Origin: TH-plancto1 sp031431195
GTDB lineage: Bacteria; Planctomycetota; Planctomycetia; Planctomycetales; Planctomycetaceae
Length of the DNA stretch: 64,000 bases
Direction of reading: 5' to 3'
Assembly: GCA_031431195.1 (NCBI GenBank)
Contig: JANPCU010000008.1
Span: 1-64,000, forward strand
Shown: piece after piece, positions 1 through 8,747 of the stretch
Layout: each line of letters starts with the position of its first letter
Position numbering within the stretch: position 1 is the first letter of the stretch
Made by a program: the position numbers and the translations under genes
The notes under the pieces: generated by a model
The model's database searches: none
Told to the model about the DNA's origin: nothing
What the model saw: only the letters and a program-made list of their open reading frames with translations

Positions 1-51
1 GCCCCGGCGTGGGGAACCGGCGTCTGGCTGTCGCTGCTCCGATCCAAGTGA
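1..51 (+). CDS. C-terminal end of an upstream gene (partial)
   Basis: Frame 1 reads APAWGTGVWLSLLRSK and stops with TGA at 49-51. The short tail mixes hydrophobic and basic residues, as the end of a membrane protein might. Too little is present to name it. The next gene, ubiX, lies on the same strand. Confidence 0.3.
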   Translation, partial: APAWGTGVWLSLLRSK

Positions 52-263
52 TGGTCCTTTTCCTCAAAGCTCCACGTCCACTCCGGTCGGGGCCATCCGC
101 AAAGCCTCCTGACCCCGCCACCCTTGTGTTTTCCTAACGAAAGGCCACAAGTGGCGTTTTCCAACTAGAATACGGACATGAATCTCCCTCACCGATCAAG
201 TCAGTTGTCTACACTCACTCTAGCATTGAATCTCTCCGCGAATATCCCCATCGAGACCCACCC

Positions 264-917
264 GTGTCGCCAGCTTCCTCAGACAATGTCGTCGTCGCCT
301 TCACCGGAGCCAGCGGGTCCGCGTATGGAGTCCGGCTCGTGGAAGTATTGCTCAGCCAGGGGGCGACCGTGCATCTGGTCATCAGCCCAGCTGCCAATCA
401 GGTGTTTGCGCGGGAACTGGAACTCTCGCTGGCGGGGCCGCTGACTCCGGAGAAGTTGTTCTCGTCCTCGATCCCGTGGTGGACAGAACGGGCCGAAATC
501 TCCACTGATTCCGCACCCGGAGAACTGCTCACACACGGCTACCAGGACTACAACGCCGGGATTGCCAGCGGTTCATTCCCGACCGCTGGGATGGTGATCT
601 GTCCCTGCTCAATGGGGACGCTGGCCTCGGTCGCACAGGGGATGTCGACGAACCTGATTCAGCGAGCTGCGGATGTCCATCTGAAGGAACGACGGAAGTT
701 GATCGTCGTCCCGCGCGAGACGCCACTCGGGCTGATCCAGTTGGAGAACATGCGCCGCCTCACCGAAGCGGGCGGAGTGGTATTGCCCGCGATGCCGGGG
801 CTGTATCATCAGCCGCTGACGATCATGGACCTCGTCGATTTCGTTGTCACGCGGATTTGTGATCAGCTCGGAAGACCGGTAAAGCTCACGCGTCGCTGGG
901 GGCTGGAAAAGGCTTAG
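264..917 (+). CDS. ubiX: Flavin prenyltransferase UbiX
   Basis: Cytoplasmic enzyme that joins a dimethylallyl group to FMN, making the prenylated flavin cofactor used by UbiD-type decarboxylases. The 217-residue product has the usual family length. A flavin-binding GASG motif lies at residues 15-18 (VVVAFTGASGSAYGVR), and the conserved VPRETPL segment lies near residues 150-157, followed by a C-terminal helix (DLVDFVVTRICDQLG). Translation starts at GTG 264, just before the first beta strand; no better in-frame ATG exists. No UbiD partner is visible here, and the upstream gene is cut by the window edge. Family assignment is firm; the pathway served (ubiquinone/menaquinone or another decarboxylation) is inferred. 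Confidence 0.9.
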   Translation: MSPASSDNVVVAFTGASGSAYGVRLVEVLLSQGATVHLVISPAANQVFARELELSLAGPLTPEKLFSSSIPWWTERAEISTDSAPGELLTHGYQDYNAGIASGSFPTAGMVICPCSMGTLASVAQGMSTNLIQRAADVHLKERRKLIVVPRETPLGLIQLENMRRLTEAGGVVLPAMPGLYHQPLTIMDLVDFVVTRICDQLGRPVKLTRRWGLEKA

Positions 918-945
918 AGCAGATTCGAAATTCGCCTTCAGTCGG

Positions 946-1045
946 GAGATTGGAACACTAATCTCCACTGATAAACACGAATTAGGAGGAGGATCTTCCT
1001 GGAATCGGATCAGTGAAGATTAGCGGAGATTAGTGTTCCAATCTC
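946..1045. repeat. Inverted repeat, REP-like, downstream of ubiX
   Basis: A perfect 21-bp inverted repeat: the arm at 946-966 (GAGATTGGAACACTAATCTC plus C) returns as its complement at 1025-1045. Related words (ATCAGTGTTC, CACTGATTCACACTGATC) recur at 1100-1145 and 1446-1470, so the whole 918-1507 spacer is repeat-derived. No gene is visible in it. Confidence 0.8.
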
Positions 1046-1260
1046 ATTCTCTTTCCGAATGTTTGGCTGAAGACCAATTCAGAAATTCTCAAGGATCGAG
1101 AAGAGATGAGGAACACAGATCTTCACTGATTCACACTGATCTCAATCAAGAAGTCTTTTTTCGCACGTCGTCACTCGATAGTGTTTCGAAGGATGATGCC
1201 TCGCGCGGCGCTGAATGAGACATCTGGATGAGTCGGAAGCGTCCACAATCGGATCTCAGG

Positions 1261-1400
1261 CGAGCCCCCGGCGTGAGCCGGGGTGTCCGTGCGAGGGAAC
1301 CGACGCTGACCCGATTCGACGCCTGCGATGCGGCTAAAGTCGGGCCGATCTCAACGCAGCGCTGTCTGATGGGAACACCCCGGCTCACGCCGGGGGCTCG
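1261..1400. repeat. REPIN-like element before sulfatase 1
   Basis: Ends are perfect 26-bp inverted copies: 1261-1286 (CGAGCCCCCGGCGTGAGCCG then GGGTGT) and 1375-1400. Each arm is also internally palindromic (CCCCGGC...GCCGGGG). This is the architecture of a REP doublet. No coding capacity is seen. Confidence 0.8.
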
Positions 1401-1507
1401 CCAGAATGTCTCATTTCACACCGCGAGAAGTACAGATCTCTGGATCAGTGGTGATCAGTGTTCCCTCATTCTTGAACTGTTCGCAAACCCCTTGTCTGGA
1501 GCAATGA

Positions 1508-2998
1508 ATGATACGAAACTGGAGCTTGGCGTTCATGATCGGGCTGTTCAGCGCGATCATCGGTCTCCCCGTTAAGGCAGCCACCCCCGCCAACGTCGTA
1601 GTGTTCGTGGTCGATGATCTTGGCCAGCGGGACATCGGTTGTTACGGCAGTTCGTTTTACGAGACCCCGCACGTCGATCGTCTCGCTCGGGAAGGGGCCA
1701 AGTTCACCCACGGCTATGCGGCCTGTCCCGTTTGTTCGCCGACCCGGGCCAGCTTGATGACAGGTCGTTGGCCTCAGCGGACGGGCGTCACTGACTACAT
1801 CGGAGCCGAATCGAAGGGGTGGAAGCGGAACACCAAACTGATGCCCGCACTGTATGAAGACCGTCTCGCCCACTCCGAGGTCACGATCGCGGAAGCGGTC
1901 CGTGATTCCGGTTACGCGACGTTCTTCGCGGGCAAGTGGCATCTCGGTCCCGAGGGGTGGTTCCCCGAGAATCAGGGGTTCGATATCAATCGAGGCGGGA
2001 TCGATCGCGGCGGGCCGTACGGCGGGAAAAAGTATTTCTCGCCGTATGGAAACCCCCGGCTCACCGATGGCCCGGAGGGTGAGCATCTCCCCGACCGGCT
2101 GGCGACGGAGACCTGTCAGTTCATCGAAGCGAATAAGGCGAAACCGTTCTTGGCCTACTTCGCGTTCTACTCGGTCCACACGCCGCTCATGGCCCGTAAG
2201 GATTTGCAGGCGAAGTACGAAGCCAAGCGGGCCCAGCTCGCGGGCCAGACCGAGTGGGGCCGCGAAGACACGCGCGATGTCCGGCTCACCCAGGACCACG
2301 CTGTGTATGCTGCGATGGTCGAGGCGATGGACCTCGCCGTCGGAAAAGTCCTCGCCAAGCTCGATGAACTCCAGCTGACCGACAACACACTCGTGGTCTT
2401 CACCTCCGACAACGGCGGTCTCTCGACCAGTGAAGGCTGGCCGACCTCGAACGCCCCACTGCGCGGCGGCAAGGGGTGGCTCTACGAAGGGGGCATCCGC
2501 GTCCCACTCATCGTCCGCTGGCCCGCAGCTGTGAAGCCCGGGCTGGTCGTTGAGACTCCCGCGTACAGCCCCGACTTGCTGCCGACGATCCTGGAAGCGA
2601 CGGGGGCGAGGGTGCCGGAGGGGCACCGCCTCGACGGGGTCAGCCTCGTGCAGAGCGTGACCTCCACCGAGGAACGCCCGCTGTTCTGGGACTACCCGCA
2701 CTACGGCAACCAGGGCGGCGCCCCCGGCGGTGCGGTGCGCCTGGGCGACTACAAACTGATCGAGTGGAGCGAAGGCCACCGCCGCGAGCTGTTCAACGTG
2801 CGGACCGACGCCGGGGAGCAGACCGACCTCGCCTCCTCGATGCCCGATAAGGTGCAACAGCTGAGCGACTTGCTCGCCAAGTGGCGGACCGAAGTCGGAG
2901 CGAAACAGCCGACTGAGAACCCGAAGTATGAGGGGGCGAAACCGAGCGGAAGAGCGGGGGGGAGACCAGCGGAGATGAAGAAAGAGGCAAAAAGATGA
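1508..2998 (+). CDS. Secreted sulfatase (arylsulfatase family)
   Basis: Hydrolyses sulfate esters, probably on polysaccharides, outside the cytoplasm. A signal peptide covers residues 1-24 (hydrophobic core AFMIGLFSAIIGL, then PVKA). The metal-binding start VVFVVDDLGQRD follows. The formylglycine motif is C76-S-P-T-R80, and C76 would be oxidised by a formylglycine-generating enzyme. Later motifs include the KWHLG region and TSDNGG. At 496 aa it has the usual length; the last 40 residues are a charged low-complexity tail. GGAG at 1498-1501 supports the ATG at 1508. The stop codon overlaps the next start (ATGATG), so the two genes are probably translationally coupled. The substrate cannot be deduced. 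Confidence 0.93.
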   Translation: MIRNWSLAFMIGLFSAIIGLPVKAATPANVVVFVVDDLGQRDIGCYGSSFYETPHVDRLAREGAKFTHGYAACPVCSPTRASLMTGRWPQRTGVTDYIGAESKGWKRNTKLMPALYEDRLAHSEVTIAEAVRDSGYATFFAGKWHLGPEGWFPENQGFDINRGGIDRGGPYGGKKYFSPYGNPRLTDGPEGEHLPDRLATETCQFIEANKAKPFLAYFAFYSVHTPLMARKDLQAKYEAKRAQLAGQTEWGREDTRDVRLTQDHAVYAAMVEAMDLAVGKVLAKLDELQLTDNTLVVFTSDNGGLSTSEGWPTSNAPLRGGKGWLYEGGIRVPLIVRWPAAVKPGLVVETPAYSPDLLPTILEATGARVPEGHRLDGVSLVQSVTSTEERPLFWDYPHYGNQGGAPGGAVRLGDYKLIEWSEGHRRELFNVRTDAGEQTDLASSMPDKVQQLSDLLAKWRTEVGAKQPTENPKYEGAKPSGRAGGRPAEMKKEAKR

Positions 2999-3483
2999 TG
3001 TTGAGAATTCCGCGTAGCCGACAATGGGCGTTCATCTGGTGCGGCTTGGCACTCTTGCTCTTCCTTGGGGGAACGATTCGAGAATTCGTCCTGTATTGGC
3101 AGGAAGCCCCGATAGGGACCACTCGACTCGATTTCGCCAGCGTGTCGTATCATCCAGGACACCAGACAAGCGGATTCCAGAAGTATGTGAACCAGCAAGT
3201 CTGTTTGAAGGGATTTATTTATCCCCCAGAAGATCCGGACGGATTGACATCGTTCCTGCTGATTCCCTACCGAAACGATGCTCCTCATCGAGATTATGTT
3301 GCGGTGATTCTGAAACCACCGCTGACCACCCATTGGAGTCGTCTGCCAGTTGCGGTGTCGGGAGTCCTTGTTCCAAATCCTGATGACTCTTCATACAGGG
3401 TGCCGTGGGTAATGACGGATTGCGAAGTGCGACCAGCGAAGAGCTTCTTTGATCTCTCGGGCAGCTATCACTACGATGACTGA
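2995..3483 (+). CDS. Membrane-anchored protein, paralogue of the next gene
   Basis: I do not recognise this 162-residue family. One N-terminal membrane segment (about residues 11-34, FIWCGLALLLFLGGTIREF) is followed by a non-cytoplasmic domain with the pattern APIGTTRLDF, a cysteine in QQVCLKGFI, GLTSFLLI, PPLTTHWSRLPVAVSG and a closing CEVRPAKS. The same pattern recurs in the gene at 3550, so the two are tandem paralogues. The start overlaps the stop of the preceding sulfatase, and another sulfatase follows both paralogues. This suggests co-expression, not a known function. The DNA is less GC-rich than the flanking sulfatases. Confidence 0.75.
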   Translation: MMLRIPRSRQWAFIWCGLALLLFLGGTIREFVLYWQEAPIGTTRLDFASVSYHPGHQTSGFQKYVNQQVCLKGFIYPPEDPDGLTSFLLIPYRNDAPHRDYVAVILKPPLTTHWSRLPVAVSGVLVPNPDDSSYRVPWVMTDCEVRPAKSFFDLSGSYHYDD

Positions 3484-3549
3484 AATGACCCGAAGAAGCT
3501 GATTCATGTGGATGGGATCAGTGATACTTCGAATTCAGGAGTATTGGCA

Positions 3550-4236
3550 ATGCCCGCTGAACCACAGCAGAATTCCATCGACTATCGTCCGATCTCACCC
3601 TGGGCTGTGGCGTCGCTGACGCTGGCTGGGATATCGGTTGCTGGTTTCCTAATCCCGGCGTTTTCGGTTCTGACAGTGCTATCAATGATGTCATCGATCG
3701 TGGCGGTTCGGGAAGACCGTCTCTACGAGATGGGTGGTCGTCGCATTGCACTCCTTGGGCTTGGAGTATCCTTGACTCTGGGGACCATCTTGACTGTCTT
3801 GTGGGGATTCGTCATCCCAGCGATGAAGATCGAGCGATTCCAAGCTGAGGCACCGCTCGGAACTGTGCGACTCGACTTCGAAAAGGTGACCTCCGTCAAA
3901 GATGAGGCGGACCGTCTTGAACGATACAGTGGCCAAAGAGTCTGCCTGAAGGGATACATCCTTCAAACGAACGAACATGAAGGGATCACGTCGTTTGCCT
4001 TGTCGACTGACGGCGATGCAAGAACTGCATCAAGTCACGTCTGGGTGCAGCTGACGGCACCTCTTTCGCCAAGTTGGACTCCTCGGGGTCATGCCGTTAC
4101 CGGAACACTCGTTCCAAATCTGGAATACATCGAGGGGGGAACCAGTCCCAGATGGATTCTTCAGCAGAGCGAGGTACGCCCTGTGAGTTGCCGTGATCAA
4201 CTCGCGAGTTACCGCGGGAGTGGGTTCGGGTGCTAA
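3550..4236 (+). CDS. Two-TM protein, longer paralogue of the preceding gene
   Basis: Unrecognised family, 228 aa from ATG 3550, preceded by AGGAG at 3537-3541. An in-frame GTG at 3508 would add 14 residues. The N-terminus holds two membrane segments (AVASLTLAGISVAGFLIPAF and GLGVSLTLGTILTVLW) joined by a basic loop, loosely like DUF4190-type small membrane proteins. The C-terminal domain repeats the neighbour's pattern: APLGTVRLDFEKV, GQRVCLKGYI, GITSFALS, APLSPSWTPRGHAVTGTLVPN and EVRPVS. The shared soluble domain with different anchors points to duplication after loss or gain of the first membrane helix. Function unknown. Confidence 0.75.
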   Translation: MPAEPQQNSIDYRPISPWAVASLTLAGISVAGFLIPAFSVLTVLSMMSSIVAVREDRLYEMGGRRIALLGLGVSLTLGTILTVLWGFVIPAMKIERFQAEAPLGTVRLDFEKVTSVKDEADRLERYSGQRVCLKGYILQTNEHEGITSFALSTDGDARTASSHVWVQLTAPLSPSWTPRGHAVTGTLVPNLEYIEGGTSPRWILQQSEVRPVSCRDQLASYRGSGFGC

Positions 4237-4307
4237 TCTCATCGGCTACGGAGAATCGAGTCTCCTCTCTGTGATTCCACACTTTGCAGTATCGAAAAGG
4301 TTCCCGC

Positions 4308-5699
4308 ATGTCACGCCTGAGCTTATTTCTATTTGTCCTCTGGACCTCATGCATTTCCGCTGCCGAGCGCCCGAACCTCATTTGGATCATGGCCGATGAT
4401 CTGGGGTATGGGGATCTCGGCTCTTATGGTCAGACGGTGATTCAGACGCCGCGTTTGGATCAGATGGCCAAGGAGGGGCTGCGGTTTACGCAGTTCTATG
4501 CGGGGGCGACGGTGTGCGCTCCGTCGCGCAGCGTGTTGATGACTGGGCAGCATCATGGGCATACGCGGGTGCGGGGGAATGCCGGGCAGAAGAACCCGCT
4601 GGCGCAGGCTCTGCGGGCGGAAGACACGACGGTCGCTAAGGTCTTGCAGCAGGCGGGGTATCAGACCGTCCTGTATGGCAAGTGGGGGCTGGGAGATGTC
4701 GGTCCGGCGGAGTCGGGGCTGCCGCGTAAGCAGGGGTTCGACCAGTTCTTTGGCTACCTCAACCAGCATCACGCGCACAACCACTTCCCCGATTTTCTGT
4801 GGGAGAACGAGTCGCGCGTGGGCCTCCCCAACGAGGTCGTGCCGATCGGAGCCGACGGCGGCGGGTACGCCACGAAGGCGGTGCAGTTCGCAGATGACCT
4901 GCTCGCGGAGAAGGCGCTCGAGTTCGTCCAAGCCCCGCACGAGAAGCCGTTCTTCCTCTACTGGTCACTCGTCGTCCCACATGCCAACAACGAACGGGCC
5001 CGCGAGCTGAAGAACGGAGCCGAGGTCCCCGACTTTGGGCCCTATGCCGACAAAGAATGGCCCGATCCCGACAAGGGCCAAGCCGCGATGATCACCCGCA
5101 TGGATGGTCAAGTCGGCCAGCTGCTTGATGCCCTCCAGGCCAAGCAGCTCGACCGAAACACGCTCGTGATTTTCACCAGCGACAACGGTCCTCACAATGA
5201 AAGTAATCACGACCTCAAGCGGTTCAACCCGAGCGGCCCCTTCAAGGGAATCAAGCGCAGTCTCACCGAAGGCGGCATCCGCGTCCCCTGCATCGCGTGG
5301 TGGCCGGGAACGATTGCGCCCGCACGCGAGACCAAACATGTCGCCTACTTCGGTGACTGGATGGCGACAGCTGCGGAACTGGCCGGGGCGAAGGTGCCCG
5401 ACGGGTGCGACTCGATCAGCTTCGTGCCGACCTTGCGCGGGGAGACCGACACGCAACCCAAGCACGACTTCCTCTACTGGGAGTTCCATGAACGGGGGTT
5501 CAATCAAGCCGCTCTCTTTCAAGGCCGCTGGAAGGGAATCCGCACCGGCCACCTCGCCGCGCCGATCGCGCTGTACGATCTGGAGACTGACCTCGGTGAA
5601 GCGACCGATGTCGCCCGCCAGTATCCCGACGTGACGAGCCAGCTGGACGCCTACCTGAAGTCAGCGCGGAGCGCGTCGACGGACTGGCCCGCGAAGTAG
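4308..5699 (+). CDS. Secreted sulfatase (arylsulfatase A-like)
   Basis: Second sulfatase of the cluster, 463 aa from ATG 4308. An upstream in-frame ATG at 4284 would place charged residues before the signal peptide, so I prefer 4308 (MSRLSLFLFVLWTSCISAAE). Metal ligands lie in WIMADDLGYGDLGSYG. The formylglycine site is C70-A-P-S-R74, followed by SVLMTGQHHGHTRVRGN, a form common in arylsulfatase A-like planctomycete enzymes. YGKWGLGD and FTSDNGPHNES give further active-site residues. The protein is probably periplasmic or secreted and acts on sulfated glycans; the specific ester is unknown. It follows the two paralogous membrane proteins on the same strand. Confidence 0.93.
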   Translation: MSRLSLFLFVLWTSCISAAERPNLIWIMADDLGYGDLGSYGQTVIQTPRLDQMAKEGLRFTQFYAGATVCAPSRSVLMTGQHHGHTRVRGNAGQKNPLAQALRAEDTTVAKVLQQAGYQTVLYGKWGLGDVGPAESGLPRKQGFDQFFGYLNQHHAHNHFPDFLWENESRVGLPNEVVPIGADGGGYATKAVQFADDLLAEKALEFVQAPHEKPFFLYWSLVVPHANNERARELKNGAEVPDFGPYADKEWPDPDKGQAAMITRMDGQVGQLLDALQAKQLDRNTLVIFTSDNGPHNESNHDLKRFNPSGPFKGIKRSLTEGGIRVPCIAWWPGTIAPARETKHVAYFGDWMATAAELAGAKVPDGCDSISFVPTLRGETDTQPKHDFLYWEFHERGFNQAALFQGRWKGIRTGHLAAPIALYDLETDLGEATDVARQYPDVTSQLDAYLKSARSASTDWPAK

Positions 5700-5920
5700 T
5701 GAGCGCTGCCGATGCTGCCGGTTCCCTGTCCGGAAGGGGGCTCACACAATGGCACGAAGAGTGCCTGGAGCCTCATCCGCGCTCAGACTTCGGGTTGAGC
5801 GTCACCCGCCGGGCGGGCGAAGCTCCTGCTGAGCCGCGAGCCACGTCGACTCGCCGTTGCGGCTCGACAGGAGCCTTGCCCTCTCGACTGGGTGGAACTC
5901 CAGAAATAGGCGTGGGCAGG

Positions 5921-6293
5921 GAGTGCGAAACACACATTGCCTTTCCCACGATGGCACACGGAACTCCACATAGTCTCCGCGTCAGGGGGAGTGTGAAACG
6001 CAGAGGGCGCAGAGGACGAGCAGAGTAGAGCAGTCAACCGGGAAGCAGCTTCACTCACCCCCGAAAGATTCTCCGCGTCCTCCGCGCCCTCTGCGTTTCC
6101 ACTCTGGTCCTTCGCCTGCCAGCCCCCCCCTACCGTGGGAACACGTCCGTCCCTGTGATGACGCTGGTCCCTCCCCAGGCTCACGCGGGTCTGGCGCAGC
6201 CACGGCCTCCTCGGCCAGCGCAGAGAATCACCCAGTCATGAGGAGTACGGCGAGCGAACCTCGGGAACAATCACCAAGTGCGTCTCGCACTCG
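5921..6293 (+). repeat. Dispersed ~400-bp repeat, copy A
   Basis: First of three copies (B 35672-36065 reversed, C 53470-53877). Both ends carry a GTGCGARACRCAC-type short palindrome (GAGTGCGAAACACAC at 5921; AGTGCGTCTCGCACT at 6277). Inside are an inverted pair (GTGAAACGCAGAGGGCGCAG near 5991; TCCGCGCCCTCTGCGTTT ending near 6101) and a conserved block (ACACGTCCGTC...GATGACGCTGGTCCC, 6142-6173). The rest of the 5700-6368 spacer has a weaker hairpin at 5815-5880 and no gene. Confidence 0.8.
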
Positions 6294-6368
6294 TGGACAG
6301 GGCACTGGCTCAAATCCTGGTTGACACACGAGTGACACACATTTTTAGATAACGGTATCGAACAGTAT

Positions 6369-8318
6369 TCAGGGGAACCGGCGGCTCGCGGCGGGCCGCT
6401 CACAGAGATACGGCTTCGACAACCCCAATCCCACGGCCAGCACCAACGCCCCGCCGAACGCCGGGGCCAGGTGCCAACTGCTCGTGTACCCGACCGCGAA
6501 GTGAACGCTGATCGCGCACAAATAACCCGCCACTCCGGCCCCCGCCAGCATCCGCCAGAGCCACGGGCGGGCTCGCTCGAACCCCCACAAGATGGGTAGC
6601 AGAGTGGCTACTCCACTACTGAGCAGCATGCCGCCGAAGCTGGCTCGGTCGTGGGCGATGAGGGGGATGATGCGGGGGTTGGCTTGGGTGAGAGTCGCGG
6701 CGGTGGTGCTCATGAACTCCAGGTCCTCAGTCACGAAGACGCTCGTACTGCCGACTCCCAGGATCACGACCCCCGCGGTACACAGCGCGACCGCGTGGCC
6801 GATCAGCAGCAGTTGGCCCCATTGAGCCAGCCGCCACGGGTGATCCTCGCGGAGGGTCGGCGTCACGCGATCATGCACGGGGGACAACGGAGCCGCTAAC
6901 CCGAACAGCAGGAACTGAAACAGGATCGCCGCCACGAAGGCATGGAACGGGTCGAAATACCCGTAGCCCAGGAACGCAAAGAAGCTGAAGAACCCGACGA
7001 ACGAGGAGGCGATGATCGCCACCTGTGCCCAGTGGCGGCCCTGTCTCGATCCGAAGATCGACAGCATCGAGTAGCACAGACCCAGCGCAATCATCGTCCC
7101 GGCCAGCGTCACGCGGTCGTGCGACATGAAGTCGACCAGCCGGTCGTTGACCCCACACAGCTGCTCGCGGTTCATGCCGACGAACGCCTCGTCATATGGG
7201 AGGATCACACGGGTGAGGGCGATGAGGAGTGCGAGGCAACCGCCGCCGAAGAGCGCGATGCCGAGCAACAGCGTCCAGACCCAACTCTCCGGTCCGCGAC
7301 GCGGATCGATGGGAGTCGGCGGGATCGGGATGCGGGCGAGTTCGGCCTCGTTGATTCGCTTCGAGAGGCCCGGTCCCGAGAAGACCAGCCCGTCGTCGAT
7401 GAGGACTAGGTCGGCTCCGGCGTCACGGAGGTCGAGGTAGTCTTGCGGGTCGATCACATGCCCACGTGCGATGAGTAGCACGTCCGGACCGATCTGTACT
7501 CGGACTTGGCGAATAAGGTCGGTGAGTGTCGCCTCGTACGACGGACGTCCTCGTCCGTCGTCTCCTGCGCTCGACGAACCACGACGGACAAGGATGTCCG
7601 TCGTCCCCTCCTCGTCGACGAGAACTCCCTGCAACTGGCCAGCCTGTAGCGCCGCCAAGACAGAGGGCGTCAGACTCCTGATGCCAGTCAGCCTCCAAAG
7701 TCGGGGCGTGCTGCCTGCATTTTTGGGAATGATCCGCAGCGACTCGGAGAGATAATCCCGTTCCTCCCCCATGGATCTCGGGTCCAACACCACTCCGTCC
7801 ACAAGTGGAATCAACAGATCCAACCAGACGGAATCCACATCGAGTAACGGCGACTCAATCTGTTCCAGCGAAAGTCGTAACAGCACCGGCGGACCTGATC
7901 GAGGCCGACTCTTGAGGCGCGCCAATAGGGTGCCCCAGCACACTGCGGGTGTGCCTGCTCGCGAGACCACTCTCCGCTGAAGAATGTCGAAGGTCCCCTC
8001 CAGCCGATCACTCTCTGCCTGAATCTCCAGTGGCCCGACCTCAATACACCCGAACCCAAACCGCGCCAGCGCTGCCAGGGCACTCCCGGTCGGATCAAGG
8101 AGATGCCCCAGTCCCACCCGCGACGGAAACTTCAACCCACCCTTCTCGAACCCCAACGCCGTATCCGGGGCCATATGCCCAAAGAAGTCAATCACTCGCC
8201 CCCCACCCGGTCGCTTCGCCAGCGACCCGATCCCGCCGAGCGCGATGCTCCGTGCCAGCGCGACCGGCAGGCGGAGCAGCAGCGGCTGAAACAGGGTGTG
8301 GTACGACCAGTCAGGCAT
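6369..8318 (-). CDS. Dihydroorotate-dehydrogenase-like domain fused to an eight-helix membrane domain
   Basis: Residues 1 to about 335 resemble class-2 dihydroorotate dehydrogenase: an N-terminal helix (YHTLFQPLLLRLP), GLKFPSRVGLGHLLDPTGSA where the family has NPVGLAAGFDKNGE, FGFGCIEVGPL, and a closing phosphate-site segment (LIDDGLVFSGPGLSKRI). The family lysine and asparagines that contact FMN and orotate are not evident, so this may be a non-catalytic relative. About eight membrane helices follow from residue 350 (WVWTLLLGIALFGGGCLAL to the C-terminus). The length, 649 aa, is about twice that of PyrD. Two palindromic repeats lie inside the gene at 7538-7604, translated as GDDGRGRPSYE and TDILVRRG. 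It is monocistronic and convergent with the preceding sulfatase. Function unknown. Confidence 0.75.
   Translation of the reverse strand: MPDWSYHTLFQPLLLRLPVALARSIALGGIGSLAKRPGGGRVIDFFGHMAPDTALGFEKGGLKFPSRVGLGHLLDPTGSALAALARFGFGCIEVGPLEIQAESDRLEGTFDILQRRVVSRAGTPAVCWGTLLARLKSRPRSGPPVLLRLSLEQIESPLLDVDSVWLDLLIPLVDGVVLDPRSMGEERDYLSESLRIIPKNAGSTPRLWRLTGIRSLTPSVLAALQAGQLQGVLVDEEGTTDILVRRGSSSAGDDGRGRPSYEATLTDLIRQVRVQIGPDVLLIARGHVIDPQDYLDLRDAGADLVLIDDGLVFSGPGLSKRINEAELARIPIPPTPIDPRRGPESWVWTLLLGIALFGGGCLALLIALTRVILPYDEAFVGMNREQLCGVNDRLVDFMSHDRVTLAGTMIALGLCYSMLSIFGSRQGRHWAQVAIIASSFVGFFSFFAFLGYGYFDPFHAFVAAILFQFLLFGLAAPLSPVHDRVTPTLREDHPWRLAQWGQLLLIGHAVALCTAGVVILGVGSTSVFVTEDLEFMSTTAATLTQANPRIIPLIAHDRASFGGMLLSSGVATLLPILWGFERARPWLWRMLAGAGVAGYLCAISVHFAVGYTSSWHLAPAFGGALVLAVGLGLSKPYLCERPAASRRFP
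7538..7604. repeat. Two coding-sequence REP palindromes
   Basis: 7538-7561 is ACGACGGACG, TCCT, CGTCCGTCGT; 7581-7604 is ACGACGGACA, AGGA, TGTCCGTCGT. Loops are complementary, so the two are inverted relative to each other. The same palindrome occurs in two other genes, at 17921 and 60469. Confidence 0.9.
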
Positions 8319-8747
8319 GAGGGGGCTTCGACTTCGCGTTCAGGGAATAGAGACGAGAGGCGCTCTCTCGAATGGTTGTACTCGCCTCGCAGGCGTTTCG
8401 CACCTGACCGACCGCGCTGGCGGAAACCTAAACCGCAAGGACATGGTCCATTTCACGACGACCACATGTTTCGGAGATCACCGGCACTCGTTCCAATTCA
8501 GGGTCTTGAATCAATTAGAGTTGATACTCGTCGTCGTTTGGAATGGCGACTTTGGATCCCGAGTTGATTCGCCAGTTGACGGACAGCGTATCACTTCCGT
8601 GTGCCGTCGATGTCTCCTCGGAGCTGATTCAACTGAAAGATTCACTTGGCCATATGCCGCGCTGGAGCATCTGTTAATCTGTCGGTGTGACCCGAGTGCC
8701 CATACTCTCGGATCGAGTGACACAAAGATCGGACAGGGAGAGAAAAG
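8319..8747. other. Divergent intergenic region, no gene seen
   Basis: This 429-bp stretch separates the divergent DHOD-like gene and the histidine kinase gene and should hold both promoters. I see no convincing -35/-10 pair, RNA gene or repeat of the families found elsewhere. GGGAGAGAAAAG just before 8748 serves as the ribosome-binding site of the kinase gene. Confidence 0.4.

Noticed and set aside
1228..1575. 115-codon frame across the REPIN before sulfatase 1
   Set aside because: It is repeat sequence in the plus frame and overlaps the real start of the sulfatase.
1466..2857. 463-codon frame opposite sulfatase 1
   Set aside because: Shadow of a real sulfatase gene; no recognisable domain.
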